DNA of 64,000 nt, from assembly GCF_000203935.1 (NCBI RefSeq), contig NC_008577.1, positions 4,526,001-4,590,000 of the forward strand. The letters are read 5' to 3'. The notes beneath the pieces were generated by a model. That model worked only from the letters and a program-made list of their open reading frames with translations. It had not been told where the DNA came from and searched no databases. The position numbers were made by a program, and so were the translations under genes. The DNA comes from Shewanella sp. ANA-3. GTDB taxonomy: Bacteria > Pseudomonadota > Gammaproteobacteria > Enterobacterales > Shewanellaceae. How positions within the stretch are numbered: the stretch's first letter is position 1; each line of letters starts with the position of its first letter. Shown here one piece after another: positions 27,293-36,860 of the stretch.

Positions 27293-30200
27293 TTGTTGCC
27301 AAACTTGTGCTTAGCCAGTTCAACAAAGCGGTCTTGCAGAGTTGCTACCAACGCTTTATCTCCAAAAGGCTGATCTAATATCACTCGCTTAATCTTTTTC
27401 TTCATCCGTTTGATTTCGTCTTCTTTATTGAAGAAATCGACGATCCGCGTCGCTTCATCCAATACTTGTACTAACGCCTGTGTCGTTGACTTAATTTGCT
27501 CATGCAATGCTTCATCAATCATATCGCCGTCATGGATACGAGTGACTTCAGCCAACAGAATATTGTAAAAGGCGAACTCGGTTTCACTCAGGCCAACATT
27601 TTGCGCCGCTTGCTTATGTGCAGTGCTCAAGTCATTGGTCATTTCCAGCAACAGCTCTAGCTGGCGCTCCCAGTTACCCGCCGTCTTCTCAATAATATCG
27701 CGTAAGCGCAAGCTCAACGAACGGTAATACTCGGGGTCATCCTCTAAATTGATATTGATGTGATGCTTAAGCGCACTCTCAATTTCTGAGGCCTTTGACT
27801 CAGGCGATTTAATCTTTTGCACATGCTCTTTAAAGTTAGCGGCCAGTAAATCTACCGGTGGAATTTTCGGGTCTACGCCGGTACTCAAAATGTGCTCGTC
27901 CACCAGCTGGCGCACCTTCTCGCCCACATCCAGCAAATCCATACCATCGTCACGATAACGATTGCGCGCCGCATGATGCACCTTGCCAAAGAAGGTCATA
28001 TCCGGGATATAAGGCTTAGCTGAAGCATCAGGCAGAATCACGTTCAATTGCTTAGCAAAACGCTTGTAAGCCACTTCAAACTGCGCCCGGAAAGCATCGT
28101 CTTTCAGGACGACAACATAATCATCAACGTCATCACTGGTCACGCCTTTGAAAAACGCCTTAAGCCGCGTATGCGCAGCTTGCAGTTTAGGCAACTCATC
28201 TTTAAGGCTTTGGTAGGTGCCTTCGACATCATCGCTACTAAACAGCTCTAATGCATCGGTGAGATAACTGGTTAAACCGTAGTAGTCCACCACATAACCG
28301 CACTCTTTGCCTTTGTAGTTTCGGTTTACCCGCGCAATGGCCTGCATCAAAGTATGGTCTTGTAGCTTACGGTCGATATACATCACCTGCGCAATCGGCG
28401 CATCAAAGCCGGTGAGCAGCATGTCTTTCACGATCAAAAAGGCGGTATTATCAAACTTGCGCTGTTTCTCATCTGTGCCCGGTGAATCTATACCAAACGG
28501 CTTCTTAAAGTTAGCGATAACCTTCTTCTGGTGAACCTTATCGGTGTATTGGGCAATGTACTGCGGGTCATTATGATCACCGGAGATAATCACCTCTGAT
28601 GGCGGCGCCTTTAACTCGTCTAAGGTCTTTTTGAAGAGGGTTGCCGCGTGGCGACTGCCAACGACGATCATCGCCTTAAATCCATCAGGCCGAATGCGCT
28701 CACGGTAATGTTTTAACAGGTCGATACAGACCCAACGAATGCGCGCTGGCGCTTCTCGTACCGCCTTTTCAACGCCGTATTTACGTTTAATCTCTTGCTG
28801 TTCTTCTTTGGTGTAATCGCCAAAATACTCTTCAAACAAGGCATCAAGCGATTCGCCCGCCACAGCGGTTTTTACCTCACGACCTTCATACAACAGCCTT
28901 ACCGTTGCGCCGTCCTCAACGGCCTCATTGATTTTATATTTATCAATGTAGCCACCAAAGGCGGTATCCATCTTTTGGGTTTTCAACAATGGTGTGCCGG
29001 TAAAACCGATTTTGGGCGCGTTCGGCAAAGCGGCGTTAATGGTCGTCGCTAAGCCACCAAACTGAGTACGGTGCGCCTCGTCCGCCAGCACAATAATCTT
29101 GTCGGAGGTATTGATGTTAACAAAGCTCTTGTCGCCCTGTTGCTGCGCCTCTTTCTCTGCGTCTTGGAACTTCTGCACCATGGCAGTCACCAAGTCTGAG
29201 CTATCTTTTTTCAGCAGGTCACGCAGCGCGGCAACCGAATCCGCGTTATACACGGTTTCGCCTTGGGCCCCTTGAAAGGTGGCAGACAACTGCTCATCTA
29301 ACTGAGTTCTGTCAGTCACAAAGACCAGCTTGTATTGCTTAAGCTCGAGGTCATGGCGCATTTTTACCGCCAGCATCACCATCGTCAGCGACTTACCACT
29401 GCCTTGGGTATGCCATACTACGCCAGACTTATCCTTGCGGGTTTTGCCGGTCTTTAATTGATGAATCACTTTATTCACCGCGCGGAACTGCTGATAACGC
29501 GCCACTTTCTTAATTAAGCGGCCATCATCAGGTTCAAACAGAATGAAGTTACGCACGATATCTAGAAAGTTCTCACGGCTGAACATCCCCGCCAGTAGCC
29601 GTTGCTGCGCGGTTACCTTTGCTACTTGGTAATCTGCTGGTGGCTCAGCCACTTGTGGCAGCTCACTACCCGCAGCGTCAACGCTGGCGACAGGCTGCTC
29701 TACCGTTAACTTTTTAGCTAATGGCACCACGTTATCGCTATCGACTTGGGCAATCTGCGCATCAGTCAGCGGATAAGCATCTTTCCAATCGGCGTAATAC
29801 TGTGCAGGCGAGCTAATGGTGCCCACGCGGGCGATATCGCGGCTAGTAGATACCATCAGTTGGTTATACCAAAACAGCTTTTCTGCGCCTTCAAAATCTT
29901 CAGGATGGCGCTGATTAGCGTAGCGCCGCAGTTGGTCAATGCCACACACAACCGGCGTAGAGATAAACGGCGATTTACACTCAATCACCGCCAGCGGCAG
30001 GCCATTCACAAAACAGACAATGTCAGGAATGATGGTTTGCTTAGTGCCTTCCACCTTAAACTGATTGGTGCAGATAAATTCGTTATTGCTAACATCATCA
30101 AAATCAATCAGCTTAACCGTTTGGCCTTTCTTGCCCTTGCCAAGGTCTTGTTCGACCGAGAGATAGCCCACCATGGTTTGATAAAAACCGTGGTTATACT

Positions 30201-30450
30201 CCATCAAACCAGCGCATTGCGGGTGCGTCACCATGCGCACCACTTTGCGTAGGTTCTCCTCACTAATCCATGGATTAATCCGCTCAATCGCCTGCGTTAA
30301 GCGCTTCACCAATACCACATCACGCAAGTAATCACGTTCTTGATTACTGTGCTCCGGCGCCAGCGCTTTACCGGGAATATAATGCCAACCTAGCTGGTGC
30401 AGCTGAGCGATGGCGGGTTGCTCTACTTTGTCGAATTCGTTATTGCTCAT
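27289..30450 (-). CDS. hsdR: Type I restriction enzyme, R subunit (HsdR)
   Basis: 1053 residues. The N-terminal nuclease domain has PD-(D/E)XK residues Asp143 and Glu157-x-Lys159 in 'IPDIVCF...VIECKS'. Translocase motor: Walker A 'HTQGSGKS' near 345, 'ADEAH' near 455, 'GFTGTPLL', and late motifs 'DMLLTGFDAP' and 'QAIARVNRNYKGK'. It pulls DNA through the HsdM2S complex and cuts at a distance when sites are unmethylated. It overlaps both neighbours by 4 bp. Confidence 0.95.
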   Translation of the reverse strand: MSNNEFDKVEQPAIAQLHQLGWHYIPGKALAPEHSNQERDYLRDVVLVKRLTQAIERINPWISEENLRKVVRMVTHPQCAGLMEYNHGFYQTMVGYLSVEQDLGKGKKGQTVKLIDFDDVSNNEFICTNQFKVEGTKQTIIPDIVCFVNGLPLAVIECKSPFISTPVVCGIDQLRRYANQRHPEDFEGAEKLFWYNQLMVSTSRDIARVGTISSPAQYYADWKDAYPLTDAQIAQVDSDNVVPLAKKLTVEQPVASVDAAGSELPQVAEPPADYQVAKVTAQQRLLAGMFSRENFLDIVRNFILFEPDDGRLIKKVARYQQFRAVNKVIHQLKTGKTRKDKSGVVWHTQGSGKSLTMVMLAVKMRHDLELKQYKLVFVTDRTQLDEQLSATFQGAQGETVYNADSVAALRDLLKKDSSDLVTAMVQKFQDAEKEAQQQGDKSFVNINTSDKIIVLADEAHRTQFGGLATTINAALPNAPKIGFTGTPLLKTQKMDTAFGGYIDKYKINEAVEDGATVRLLYEGREVKTAVAGESLDALFEEYFGDYTKEEQQEIKRKYGVEKAVREAPARIRWVCIDLLKHYRERIRPDGFKAMIVVGSRHAATLFKKTLDELKAPPSEVIISGDHNDPQYIAQYTDKVHQKKVIANFKKPFGIDSPGTDEKQRKFDNTAFLIVKDMLLTGFDAPIAQVMYIDRKLQDHTLMQAIARVNRNYKGKECGYVVDYYGLTSYLTDALELFSSDDVEGTYQSLKDELPKLQAAHTRLKAFFKGVTSDDVDDYVVVLKDDAFRAQFEVAYKRFAKQLNVILPDASAKPYIPDMTFFGKVHHAARNRYRDDGMDLLDVGEKVRQLVDEHILSTGVDPKIPPVDLLAANFKEHVQKIKSPESKASEIESALKHHININLEDDPEYYRSLSLRLRDIIEKTAGNWERQLELLLEMTNDLSTAHKQAAQNVGLSETEFAFYNILLAEVTRIHDGDMIDEALHEQIKSTTQALVQVLDEATRIVDFFNKEDEIKRMKKKIKRVILDQPFGDKALVATLQDRFVELAKHKFGNK

Positions 30451-31121
30451 GAGGCAACGCCCTGCCCACCAGCAACACGTTCATACTCAGCTTTCGCAGC
30501 GGCAACAGTATCGGTGATATGTTGCTTAACCCGTTCGATAATTTGCTCAACGCCAGCCTCAGACATCAGCTCAGCTAACGAGCATTCGTAACCTGATAAG
30601 AAACAAGGCTCATCATTTTTATCTTTGGCGGGCGTTGGGTTACTGCTGAAGTCAGGGTAGTGAACCCCAGACCAAATATTGCTATACCAACTCTCTTCAA
30701 ACGTTTGATAGGGCGCGCATACCACCACACGCAGTACGCTTTGCGCCTTATCAACCGCTAGCGGCAAATTAAGGGCATCTGGTTCGCTTTTATGCCCATT
30801 ACCATGGCTATCCACCCCAGTATCCGACACTACAATAAACTCAACCAAATAATCGCCAATACGCACCTTGTTATTGGCTAGTTGAAACTGGCTGTAGAGA
30901 TAATGCGAGTTCATCCCCGGCAACAGATCCCATTGCCAATACTCGGTGATATTGCGATGGGTGGCAGGGGTAAGCGCAAAATCAGCATTGCCCCAGTAGC
31001 AAAAGGTCAGTTCAAGCTTGCTCGCCATCTCGGCAATGGTCGGTACTACGCGCTGATAATACGCTGCAATCAAACGGTGGGCGGTACGAACCTGTAATAG
31101 CAGATCATTCACTTGTTCCAT
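30447..31121 (-). CDS. Uncharacterised protein within the hsd operon (224 aa)
   Basis: Not recognised. The frame opens at 31181, but the ATG at 31121 ('MEQVNDLLLQVRTAH') begins within the last 13 bp of the upstream gene, as expected for coupled translation; its end overlaps hsdR by 4 bp. The visible core is aromatic and beta-rich ('LTFCYWGNADFAL', 'HYLYSQFQ', 'LVEFIVVSDTGVDS'). The C-terminal helix is charged. It is inserted, with its partner, between hsdS and hsdR, and so is expressed with them. A modifier or partner nuclease subunit is possible. Confidence 0.7.
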   Translation of the reverse strand: MEQVNDLLLQVRTAHRLIAAYYQRVVPTIAEMASKLELTFCYWGNADFALTPATHRNITEYWQWDLLPGMNSHYLYSQFQLANNKVRIGDYLVEFIVVSDTGVDSHGNGHKSEPDALNLPLAVDKAQSVLRVVVCAPYQTFEESWYSNIWSGVHYPDFSSNPTPAKDKNDEPCFLSGYECSLAELMSEAGVEQIIERVKQHITDTVAAAKAEYERVAGGQGVAS

Positions 31122-31960
31122 GTATTGATATCCTTGAGTGATAGAGGGTGCGCGGCAGTAAACGCCAATAGATCGTGCCACAGGCGTTGAGGCTTTGCCG
31201 TGCCCGCGCGAGCAGGTTGCGCACCGACTTTAGCCAGTGGCTTATCTTGCAATAGCGGCGGCTGCAAGCTCAGGCGCGGTAGCGGGTGGTCGAGTAATGT
31301 CTTCCAGCTGTAGGCCTGTATTTTGAGTTGATATAAACGCGCCGCGTGCAGAATGTCGGCAATAATGCGCTTGTCTTGTTGATTACGCTCGCAGGCGAGC
31401 GCGCCCTTGTCGAGTTCCAATATGTCATTAACAACGGGCTGCCATGCCAAAGCGTTAATACCTGCCAGCTGGCTCTCAAACTCAGTATTGAGCTTTTTAA
31501 TCCAATCATTAACCACCGCACGACTTGGAATACGGCCAATGGCGAGAAAGTACAGCGGTAACTGGCTACGCTCTTCCGCTTGCAGGTAAGACGCAATCTC
31601 TCGCTGCCATTGGTCAATATATTGGTCACCACCTTGCGGCGGTTTGATTTCAAGGATCACCGTTGCACTGGCAAAATTGAGTACCGCATCAGGCTCGACG
31701 CGATTGCGATCATCGCTATTTTCCAGTGAAAAGCTCGGCCAGAAATCAATCTGCTCAAAGTCATCAAACGCTGGCTCAGTCACTCCAAGCCAGCGTTGCA
31801 TTAAGGTCGCTTGTACAGGCGCGGACAGATAGGCAAAGCGACCAAATACCGCCGCCGTCATCAGGTCTTCGCGGCCCTTAAATACCTCGCGCCAGCTTAG
31901 CGACTGCCCTTTGTCGCCGTCTATACGTCCCGCCTTTCCATGGAGAATTGCCTGTAACAT
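31109..31960 (-). CDS. PD-(D/E)XK-like protein within the hsd operon (283 aa)
   Basis: 283 residues. 'RVEPDAVLNF' with Asp91 and 'VILEIKPPQ' with Glu104-x-Lys106 form a convincing PD-(D/E)XK nuclease core. Upstream, 'REDLMTAAVFGRFAYL' (about 30-45) could supply the helical Glu. A C-terminal extension of about 120 residues is unassigned. It follows hsdS after 12 bp and overlaps the next gene by 13 bp. Its presence inside a type I operon that already has an HsdR nuclease is unusual. Confidence 0.7.
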   Translation of the reverse strand: MLQAILHGKAGRIDGDKGQSLSWREVFKGREDLMTAAVFGRFAYLSAPVQATLMQRWLGVTEPAFDDFEQIDFWPSFSLENSDDRNRVEPDAVLNFASATVILEIKPPQGGDQYIDQWQREIASYLQAEERSQLPLYFLAIGRIPSRAVVNDWIKKLNTEFESQLAGINALAWQPVVNDILELDKGALACERNQQDKRIIADILHAARLYQLKIQAYSWKTLLDHPLPRLSLQPPLLQDKPLAKVGAQPARAGTAKPQRLWHDLLAFTAAHPLSLKDINTWNK

Positions 31961-31972
31961 TGCTCGTCCTTG

Positions 31973-33250
31973 CTAGTCGATGGCTACCCGCACCTTGCCC
32001 GTTAGTAGATCCTGCATGAGGGCTTTTTTAGTATTCCCTAAACTCGTCAATTTTCGCTGAACAACGATAATCCTGTTATCAATTCCATTGAAAATTTTGG
32101 CAATTCTTTGCTGCTCTGCAATGTCAGGAAGAGCTACTTTAAATTTACCGAGATCTCCGAGAGTCACAGTCAACTGAGCGTTTCCTATCGCATACAAATC
32201 AGCTTGTTTTTTACCCAACGGACTATTCAAAAACGATACTAAAAATTCGGAGTCGATTTTTTCATGATTAGGTTGAATAAAAGCAATGTGACGCTGAAAA
32301 CTAAACCTATTATCTCCTGAGACAATAGCCGCATGGCCATACGAACCAACCGCAGTGTACAAAATATCCCCATTCTCCGGCTTTCTTCCTTTTGAAGCCA
32401 GTTCGTACATTTCCTCAGTAAGGAACGAAGCCTTTTCCCAATCAATGTTCCCATCTCTTACACAAGATACGTAAAGAAAAGGAATAGTTCCATCTGGCGA
32501 GGTCTTCACTGTCTGATGAGTACCGTCAGTGATTCGCTTCGACAAATTCTTTAGTGTTACGCAATTCCAAGCTTTCGGAATCCGGCCGACAGGGGAATCC
32601 TTAAACTCGGTGTGCGGCTTGCCATCGATGCCGACACCTTGGGTTAACAGCTCCTGCATCATGCCGGTTTTCAGGTCTTTGAGCTTGTCGATTTGCGCCT
32701 GTGTTTTCTCTATCACCTCATCCACCGAGGTCAGGATCTTGGCGATTTTTTGTTGTTCGGGGAGAGGGGGTAAAACAACATCTAAGGTGACCAACCGCTT
32801 TTGCTGAATCCCCTGAGCAGTAGTTCCTGTCGCATTCTCTCTAAGAGTATCCTGAAAGCTGTCGCTCCTAAGTTGTTGAAACAAAAAATCCGATGATGCT
32901 TTAGACTTATCATTCTTAAGCAGTATAACCCTCTGACTTAAGATATATCGGTCGTCATTCGGTACTAGTGCAATATTTCCTAATGGAGCTTCCATCGTAA
33001 AAAGAATGTCGCCTACTTCAGTCGTCCCCTTCGTCATCCATTTGTCATAAAGCTCATCCGACGCTAAATAACATTCTTTATTAAAATCAACTCGTCCCAT
33101 CTGAACATTATTCGCGGATAATGCTCGGATGTTACCGCCACCCCACTCCATCCCAAGCTTTTTGGGAGTACGACCTCTAAAATCAATAACTTGCTTTATA
33201 ACACTGCCTAGAGGCAACACATTCCAATTATCTGGAACCGTATTACTCAT
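31973..33250 (-). CDS. hsdS: Type I restriction enzyme, specificity subunit (HsdS)
   Basis: 425 residues with two target-recognition domains, each followed by a conserved helical spacer: '[18 protein letters not shown]' near 160 and '[18 protein letters not shown]' near 370. The repeated layout gives a bipartite recognition sequence, which cannot be predicted here. The second half-domain begins '[13 protein letters not shown]'. It overlaps hsdM by 8 bp. The TRD-coding stretches are more A/T-rich than the spacers, as usual for swapped TRDs. Confidence 0.94.
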   Translation of the reverse strand: MSNTVPDNWNVLPLGSVIKQVIDFRGRTPKKLGMEWGGGNIRALSANNVQMGRVDFNKECYLASDELYDKWMTKGTTEVGDILFTMEAPLGNIALVPNDDRYILSQRVILLKNDKSKASSDFLFQQLRSDSFQDTLRENATGTTAQGIQQKRLVTLDVVLPPLPEQQKIAKILTSVDEVIEKTQAQIDKLKDLKTGMMQELLTQGVGIDGKPHTEFKDSPVGRIPKAWNCVTLKNLSKRITDGTHQTVKTSPDGTIPFLYVSCVRDGNIDWEKASFLTEEMYELASKGRKPENGDILYTAVGSYGHAAIVSGDNRFSFQRHIAFIQPNHEKIDSEFLVSFLNSPLGKKQADLYAIGNAQLTVTLGDLGKFKVALPDIAEQQRIAKIFNGIDNRIIVVQRKLTSLGNTKKALMQDLLTGKVRVAID

Positions 33251-34967
33251 AACCCAGCTCCTTGAGATAGCCTTGCATCACACTCTCGGCAGTAGCAACC
33301 TCATCATCGAGTTGTTTCAGTGATACGTGGTACTTATCCCACCAGCGCTCTAATTGGCTGATGATGGCGGATGTGGCATCCGTGGCAAACTCGCGGATCC
33401 GCTCTTTGGCGCTGATATCGGTGCGGAACTGATAGTAGCCTTCGGACTTCAGCGTAAACACGCTACTGACATCGAAGCCTTGCAGGATCTCTTCTTGAAT
33501 GTATTCGCTCTCGACCTCGCGCACGGGCACGCCGCCATGGAGGATGGCGCGGACATCAAAGATCTCTGCTGGTGGCGCGGTATCGGCGTAACGGCGAATA
33601 TTGAGATTGTAGTCGTTGTCGCTAATCTCGCTCAGCTCAACCACTTGGGCGTAACGCTTAATGTTTTGGTAGTTGTTAAAGGTGGTGACGATTTTCTCAA
33701 TATCCTGCGGGCGCAGTTTGTTTTGGTTTTTGCCTTCTTCGTACTCCAGCTCGCCATTGATAAACAGCACCTTGCCTTTGCGCTCAGCCGCTTTGCGTTT
33801 ATTGATGATTAGTAGGCAAGCAGGAATGCCGGTGCCATAGAACAAGCCAGATGGCAGACCAATCACCGCTTCGAGTAAGTCATCTTCTAGAATGCCCTGA
33901 CGGATCGCCTTTTCACTGGAGCCACGGAACAGCACGCCGTGCGGCATCACCACGCCAACCATACCTTCCGCATTGGTGCTGGCAATCATGTGCTGCACAA
34001 AGGCTAAGTCACCGGCATCTTTTGGCGGAGTGCCATAGGGGAAACGGCCAAAGCCGTCGTTATCGCATTCATCCTTGCCCCATTTCGCAAGTGAGAATGG
34101 CGGGTTGGCAATCACGCGGTCAAAGGTCATCAGCTCGCCGCCTTCGGTATGCTTAGGCTCGCGCAGGGTATCGCCCTTACGAATATCGGCACTGAGCACG
34201 CCATGCAGGAACATGTTCATCTTACAGATGGCCCATGTGTTTAGGTTCATCTCTTGGCCGAACAGCGACAGATTGCCGGGGTTCTCGCCATGGGCTGCTA
34301 GGTAGTTACGGGTTTGCACCAACATACCGCCGGAGCCGGAGGTTGGGTCGTAGATACGCATGCCCGCTTTAGGCTTGAGTAAAGCCACCAGCAGCGATAC
34401 CACTTCACTTGGGGTGTAGAACTCACCGCCCTTTTTACCCGCGCTGTCGGCAAACATTTTGATGAGGTATTCATAGGCGGTGCCGAGCAAGTCTGGCCGC
34501 TCAAAATCTTCATTACGCAGGCGGTATTTGCTGAAATGCGACAGCAAGTCGCGCAGCTTTTTATCAGACAGCTTGTTTTTAATGTTGAAGTCGATAGTGA
34601 CCAACACGCCTTCGAGGCTGCTATTGTATTCTTCAATCGCTTCGGTGGCTTTGTTGAGCGTTGCACCGATATCGTGTTTAAGGTCTTTCAACGCTGACCA
34701 GCGGGCGCTTTTAGGCACGAAGAAGGTTTTATCGTATTCGTCTTCATCTTGCGCCAGCGCCTCGGCTTGCTCTTTGGTTTTGCCTTTACCGAGGTAATAC
34801 TGCACCACGCCTTCTTGCGCCTCTTCAAAGGCGTCAGACAGACGTTTTAAGAACATCATGCCGAAGATGTAGTCTTTGTACTCTGAGGCGTCCATATTGC
34901 CGCGCAGAATGTCAGCGGCTTCCCACAGGAAAGATTCAAGCTGTTGGAGAGTAAGTTTTTGGGTCAT
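33243..34967 (-). CDS. hsdM: Type I restriction enzyme, methyltransferase subunit (HsdM)
   Basis: 574 residues. An N-terminal HsdM helical domain ('[24 protein letters not shown]', about 7-30, '[11 protein letters not shown]') precedes an N6-adenine methyltransferase: SAM-binding '[11 protein letters not shown]' near 230 and the catalytic 'VIANPPFS' near 300. The frame opens at 34979, but the ATG at 34967 matches family starts. First gene of the six-gene operon hsdM-hsdS-PDDEXK-unknown-hsdR-metallopeptidase, all linked by overlaps or gaps under 15 bp. Confidence 0.95.
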   Translation of the reverse strand: MTQKLTLQQLESFLWEAADILRGNMDASEYKDYIFGMMFLKRLSDAFEEAQEGVVQYYLGKGKTKEQAEALAQDEDEYDKTFFVPKSARWSALKDLKHDIGATLNKATEAIEEYNSSLEGVLVTIDFNIKNKLSDKKLRDLLSHFSKYRLRNEDFERPDLLGTAYEYLIKMFADSAGKKGGEFYTPSEVVSLLVALLKPKAGMRIYDPTSGSGGMLVQTRNYLAAHGENPGNLSLFGQEMNLNTWAICKMNMFLHGVLSADIRKGDTLREPKHTEGGELMTFDRVIANPPFSLAKWGKDECDNDGFGRFPYGTPPKDAGDLAFVQHMIASTNAEGMVGVVMPHGVLFRGSSEKAIRQGILEDDLLEAVIGLPSGLFYGTGIPACLLIINKRKAAERKGKVLFINGELEYEEGKNQNKLRPQDIEKIVTTFNNYQNIKRYAQVVELSEISDNDYNLNIRRYADTAPPAEIFDVRAILHGGVPVREVESEYIQEEILQGFDVSSVFTLKSEGYYQFRTDISAKERIREFATDATSAIISQLERWWDKYHVSLKQLDDEVATAESVMQGYLKELGYE

Positions 34968-35117
34968 TGAACAATGCAACCTTAAAATGATTCTGGGCGT
35001 ATCTTAACACCTGCGAACCAAATTGGATGTGTGAAATGTATCGATTTCAGTCTGTTACTTTTATGTCATTATGACTTCAGCTGTTCATCACGTTAAAACC
35101 TACTTAAGGATAAACCT

Positions 35118-35792
35118 ATGTTGCAATGGAAAAGGACTAAAGCCGTTAAAGGTCAAAAACCGCTCTACACATTTGAAGAAATTAGTGATTCAACACTGCG
35201 GGTAACTCGTGATAATGATGGGGAAATTTTTGTTAGAGACTTCTCTATTGGGGACCGCTTCATTACATACGCCAAACTCAAAGTTGAAATGGAGTCTTTG
35301 AACCCTAACGGTGGTAGCGAGGAAAGCGGTTACTACTTAATTGTGAGAGAAGTTACCTCAAGTGGCACAGGAAAGAAAACCGACGTCAGCGCACAAAACC
35401 AAATCGACAAACTATATTTTGGGCAAGTAGATAACGAGGAATTCAAATCTCCACAAGAAGTAGATGATGGCGAAGTGTATACAGAAGGTTCAGTTAAGCG
35501 AGTACTTGTAAATAAATACGAAAGAGACGCTAAGGCAAGAAAAGCTTGTATTGCGCACCATGGGTGTCAGTGTAAAGTTTGCGGGTTCAACTTTTCAGAA
35601 ACATATGGCTTGCACGGTGAAGGTTTTATTGAGGTACATCATATAACACCGCTCAGTACAATAAGTAAAAGCTATCAAGTCGATCCAATTAACGACCTAA
35701 TTCCTGTTTGCTCGAATTGTCACTCTATGCTCCATCGCGGAAAAGAGCCATTAAGTATCGATGAGCTAACAAAGTTAGCAGATAAAAATTAG
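35118..35792 (+). CDS. HNH endonuclease domain protein (McrA-like)
   Basis: 224 residues. A distinct N-terminal domain (about 1-110, no family recognised) is followed by an HNH zinc-finger nuclease: 'CQCKVCGFNF' near 150, 'FIEVHHITPLS' near 171 (catalytic His pair) and 'LIPVCSNCHSMLHRG' near 195. The two CxxC pairs bind structural zinc, as in McrA-type modification-dependent nucleases. Divergent from hsdM across 150 bp. Possibly acts on modified DNA, with the N-terminus as reader (inference). Confidence 0.8.
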   Translation: MLQWKRTKAVKGQKPLYTFEEISDSTLRVTRDNDGEIFVRDFSIGDRFITYAKLKVEMESLNPNGGSEESGYYLIVREVTSSGTGKKTDVSAQNQIDKLYFGQVDNEEFKSPQEVDDGEVYTEGSVKRVLVNKYERDAKARKACIAHHGCQCKVCGFNFSETYGLHGEGFIEVHHITPLSTISKSYQVDPINDLIPVCSNCHSMLHRGKEPLSIDELTKLADKN

Positions 35793-35827
35793 AAAGATCC
35801 CTTGTGGCAATGAATAGTGGAGAAAGT

Positions 35828-36625
35828 ATGAGCTTTAGCAAGGATGTACAAAAGCAGTTAGGGCACTACGTCTATGCGTTAGTCGACCCTAGAGATGAGA
35901 CAATTTTTTATGTTGGTAAGGCGTCAGCTAACAATCGCGCGTTTAACCATCTTAAATCATCCAAAGATGAAACTGGCGGTAAAGGCAGTAAAAATCATCT
36001 CATTGCAGAAATAAGGAGTTTCGAATTAGAGCCTAGGGTAGATATCATCCGCCATGGTCTTATAGACGAGCAAACGGCATTTGAAGTCGAAGCTGCGGTG
36101 ATTGATGCCTTAGGACTAGAAAATCTCACTAACGAAGTGCTTGGACATAATATCATAAGAGGTAGGCAGACTAGTGATACGCTTATTAGGAGGTATGGTG
36201 CTGAGGCAATTTCTGTTACAGAACTCGAAACCAACGTGATTGTGTTCTACTTGAATGGAACCTATCACCCATCACTGAGTGAGCAGGCCCTTTATGACGC
36301 AACCCGTCAATACTGGGGAGTAAGTCTAGAACGTGCAAATAGTAAATATGAAGATGGCAGCTTAGTTTATCCTATCGCTTTAGCAGTAGTTGATAGTATT
36401 GTTGTTGGTGTATTTGATATTGTCCAATGGTTCCCTGCTGGGACAACTTACTCTAGTCGTTCGTCCAAAGTACGAAATACTGACGAGCCCGAAAAAAAGA
36501 CCAAGGCAGAATTTATTGGAATGCCCAATCACAACAGTCCACTACTCCAAAAGAAATTGTTAGATGTGGATAACACACCATTGGTAGCTAAACAAAATGG
36601 CTTCCAATATTTCGATGTGTACTAA
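35828..36625 (+). CDS. GIY-YIG nuclease domain protein (LEM-3-like)
   Basis: 265 residues. The N-terminus has the GIY-YIG signature as 'YVYALVDP...IFYVGKA' (about 14-32) with an Arg shortly after ('NNRAFNHL', near 37) and a later Glu ('VEAAVIDALG'). The C-terminal half (about 130-265) is not recognised. The ATG at 35828 is chosen over 35804 because GGAGAAAGT lies directly before it. It follows the HNH gene after 35 bp, so the pair is likely one transcript; last gene before attR. Confidence 0.78.
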   Translation: MSFSKDVQKQLGHYVYALVDPRDETIFYVGKASANNRAFNHLKSSKDETGGKGSKNHLIAEIRSFELEPRVDIIRHGLIDEQTAFEVEAAVIDALGLENLTNEVLGHNIIRGRQTSDTLIRRYGAEAISVTELETNVIVFYLNGTYHPSLSEQALYDATRQYWGVSLERANSKYEDGSLVYPIALAVVDSIVVGVFDIVQWFPAGTTYSSRSSKVRNTDEPEKKTKAEFIGMPNHNSPLLQKKLLDVDNTPLVAKQNGFQYFDVY

Positions 36626-36688
36626 TACAAAACTGTTACACCCAGTGTCCATAGCAATATGTCTATGGGCACTAACTGAATGCCAAAC

Positions 36689-36710
36689 GGTTACTAAAAT
36701 GGTTACTAAA
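36689..36710. repeat. Integrase arm-type repeats at the right end
   Basis: A 22-bp segment identical to 13214-13235 at the left end, made of two ggttactaaa units 12 bp apart. It lies about 70 bp inside attR, a suitable place for the second arm of integrase sites. Confidence 0.75.
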
Positions 36711-36779
36711 CAAATAAAAAACATTAAAATAATTTATCAATAAATTGATTTTAATAACATTTACCCATATAACCAATAA

Positions 36780-36801
36780 GCAGATCCAAAACGTCGAATA
36801 G
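36780..36801 (+). other. attR with the relic of the original yicC 3' end
   Basis: gcagatcca plus codons for Q-N-V-E and a TAG stop, in the same frame as yicC. This is presumably the host's original yicC end, cut off by the island; a terminator follows directly. Confidence 0.82.
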
Positions 36802-36820
36802 TGTTATTTGTGTTATCTAA

Positions 36821-36857
36821 AACCAAAAGCCCTTTTTTAGGGCTTTTGGTTTTTTGA
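36821..36857. terminator. Terminator between attR and yjjG (original yicC / yjjG terminator)
   Basis: A 12-bp stem aaccaaaagccc / gggcttttggtt with a 7-nt loop and TTTT on the plus side. It lies between the yicC relic and the convergent yjjG, so before the insertion it would have served both. Confidence 0.85.
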
Positions 36858-36860
36858 AAG

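Larger units (their letters stand above)
13085..36801. mobile_element. Integrative defence island in the 3' end of yicC (about 23.7 kb)
   Basis: Bounded by attL in yicC (gcagatcca, 13085-13093) and attR (same 9-mer, 36780-36788). The tyrosine integrase is next to attL. The left arm has mobile-element genes (AlpA-like pair, YagK/YfjJ protein, HGG-motif protein); the rest is Zorya, type I restriction and nuclease cargo. Integration at the yicC 3' end is the known habit of genomic islands mobilised by SXT/R391 ICEs. Membership in that group is inference, because no oriT could be identified by eye. No transfer or structural phage genes are present, so it would need a helper. Confidence 0.88.
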
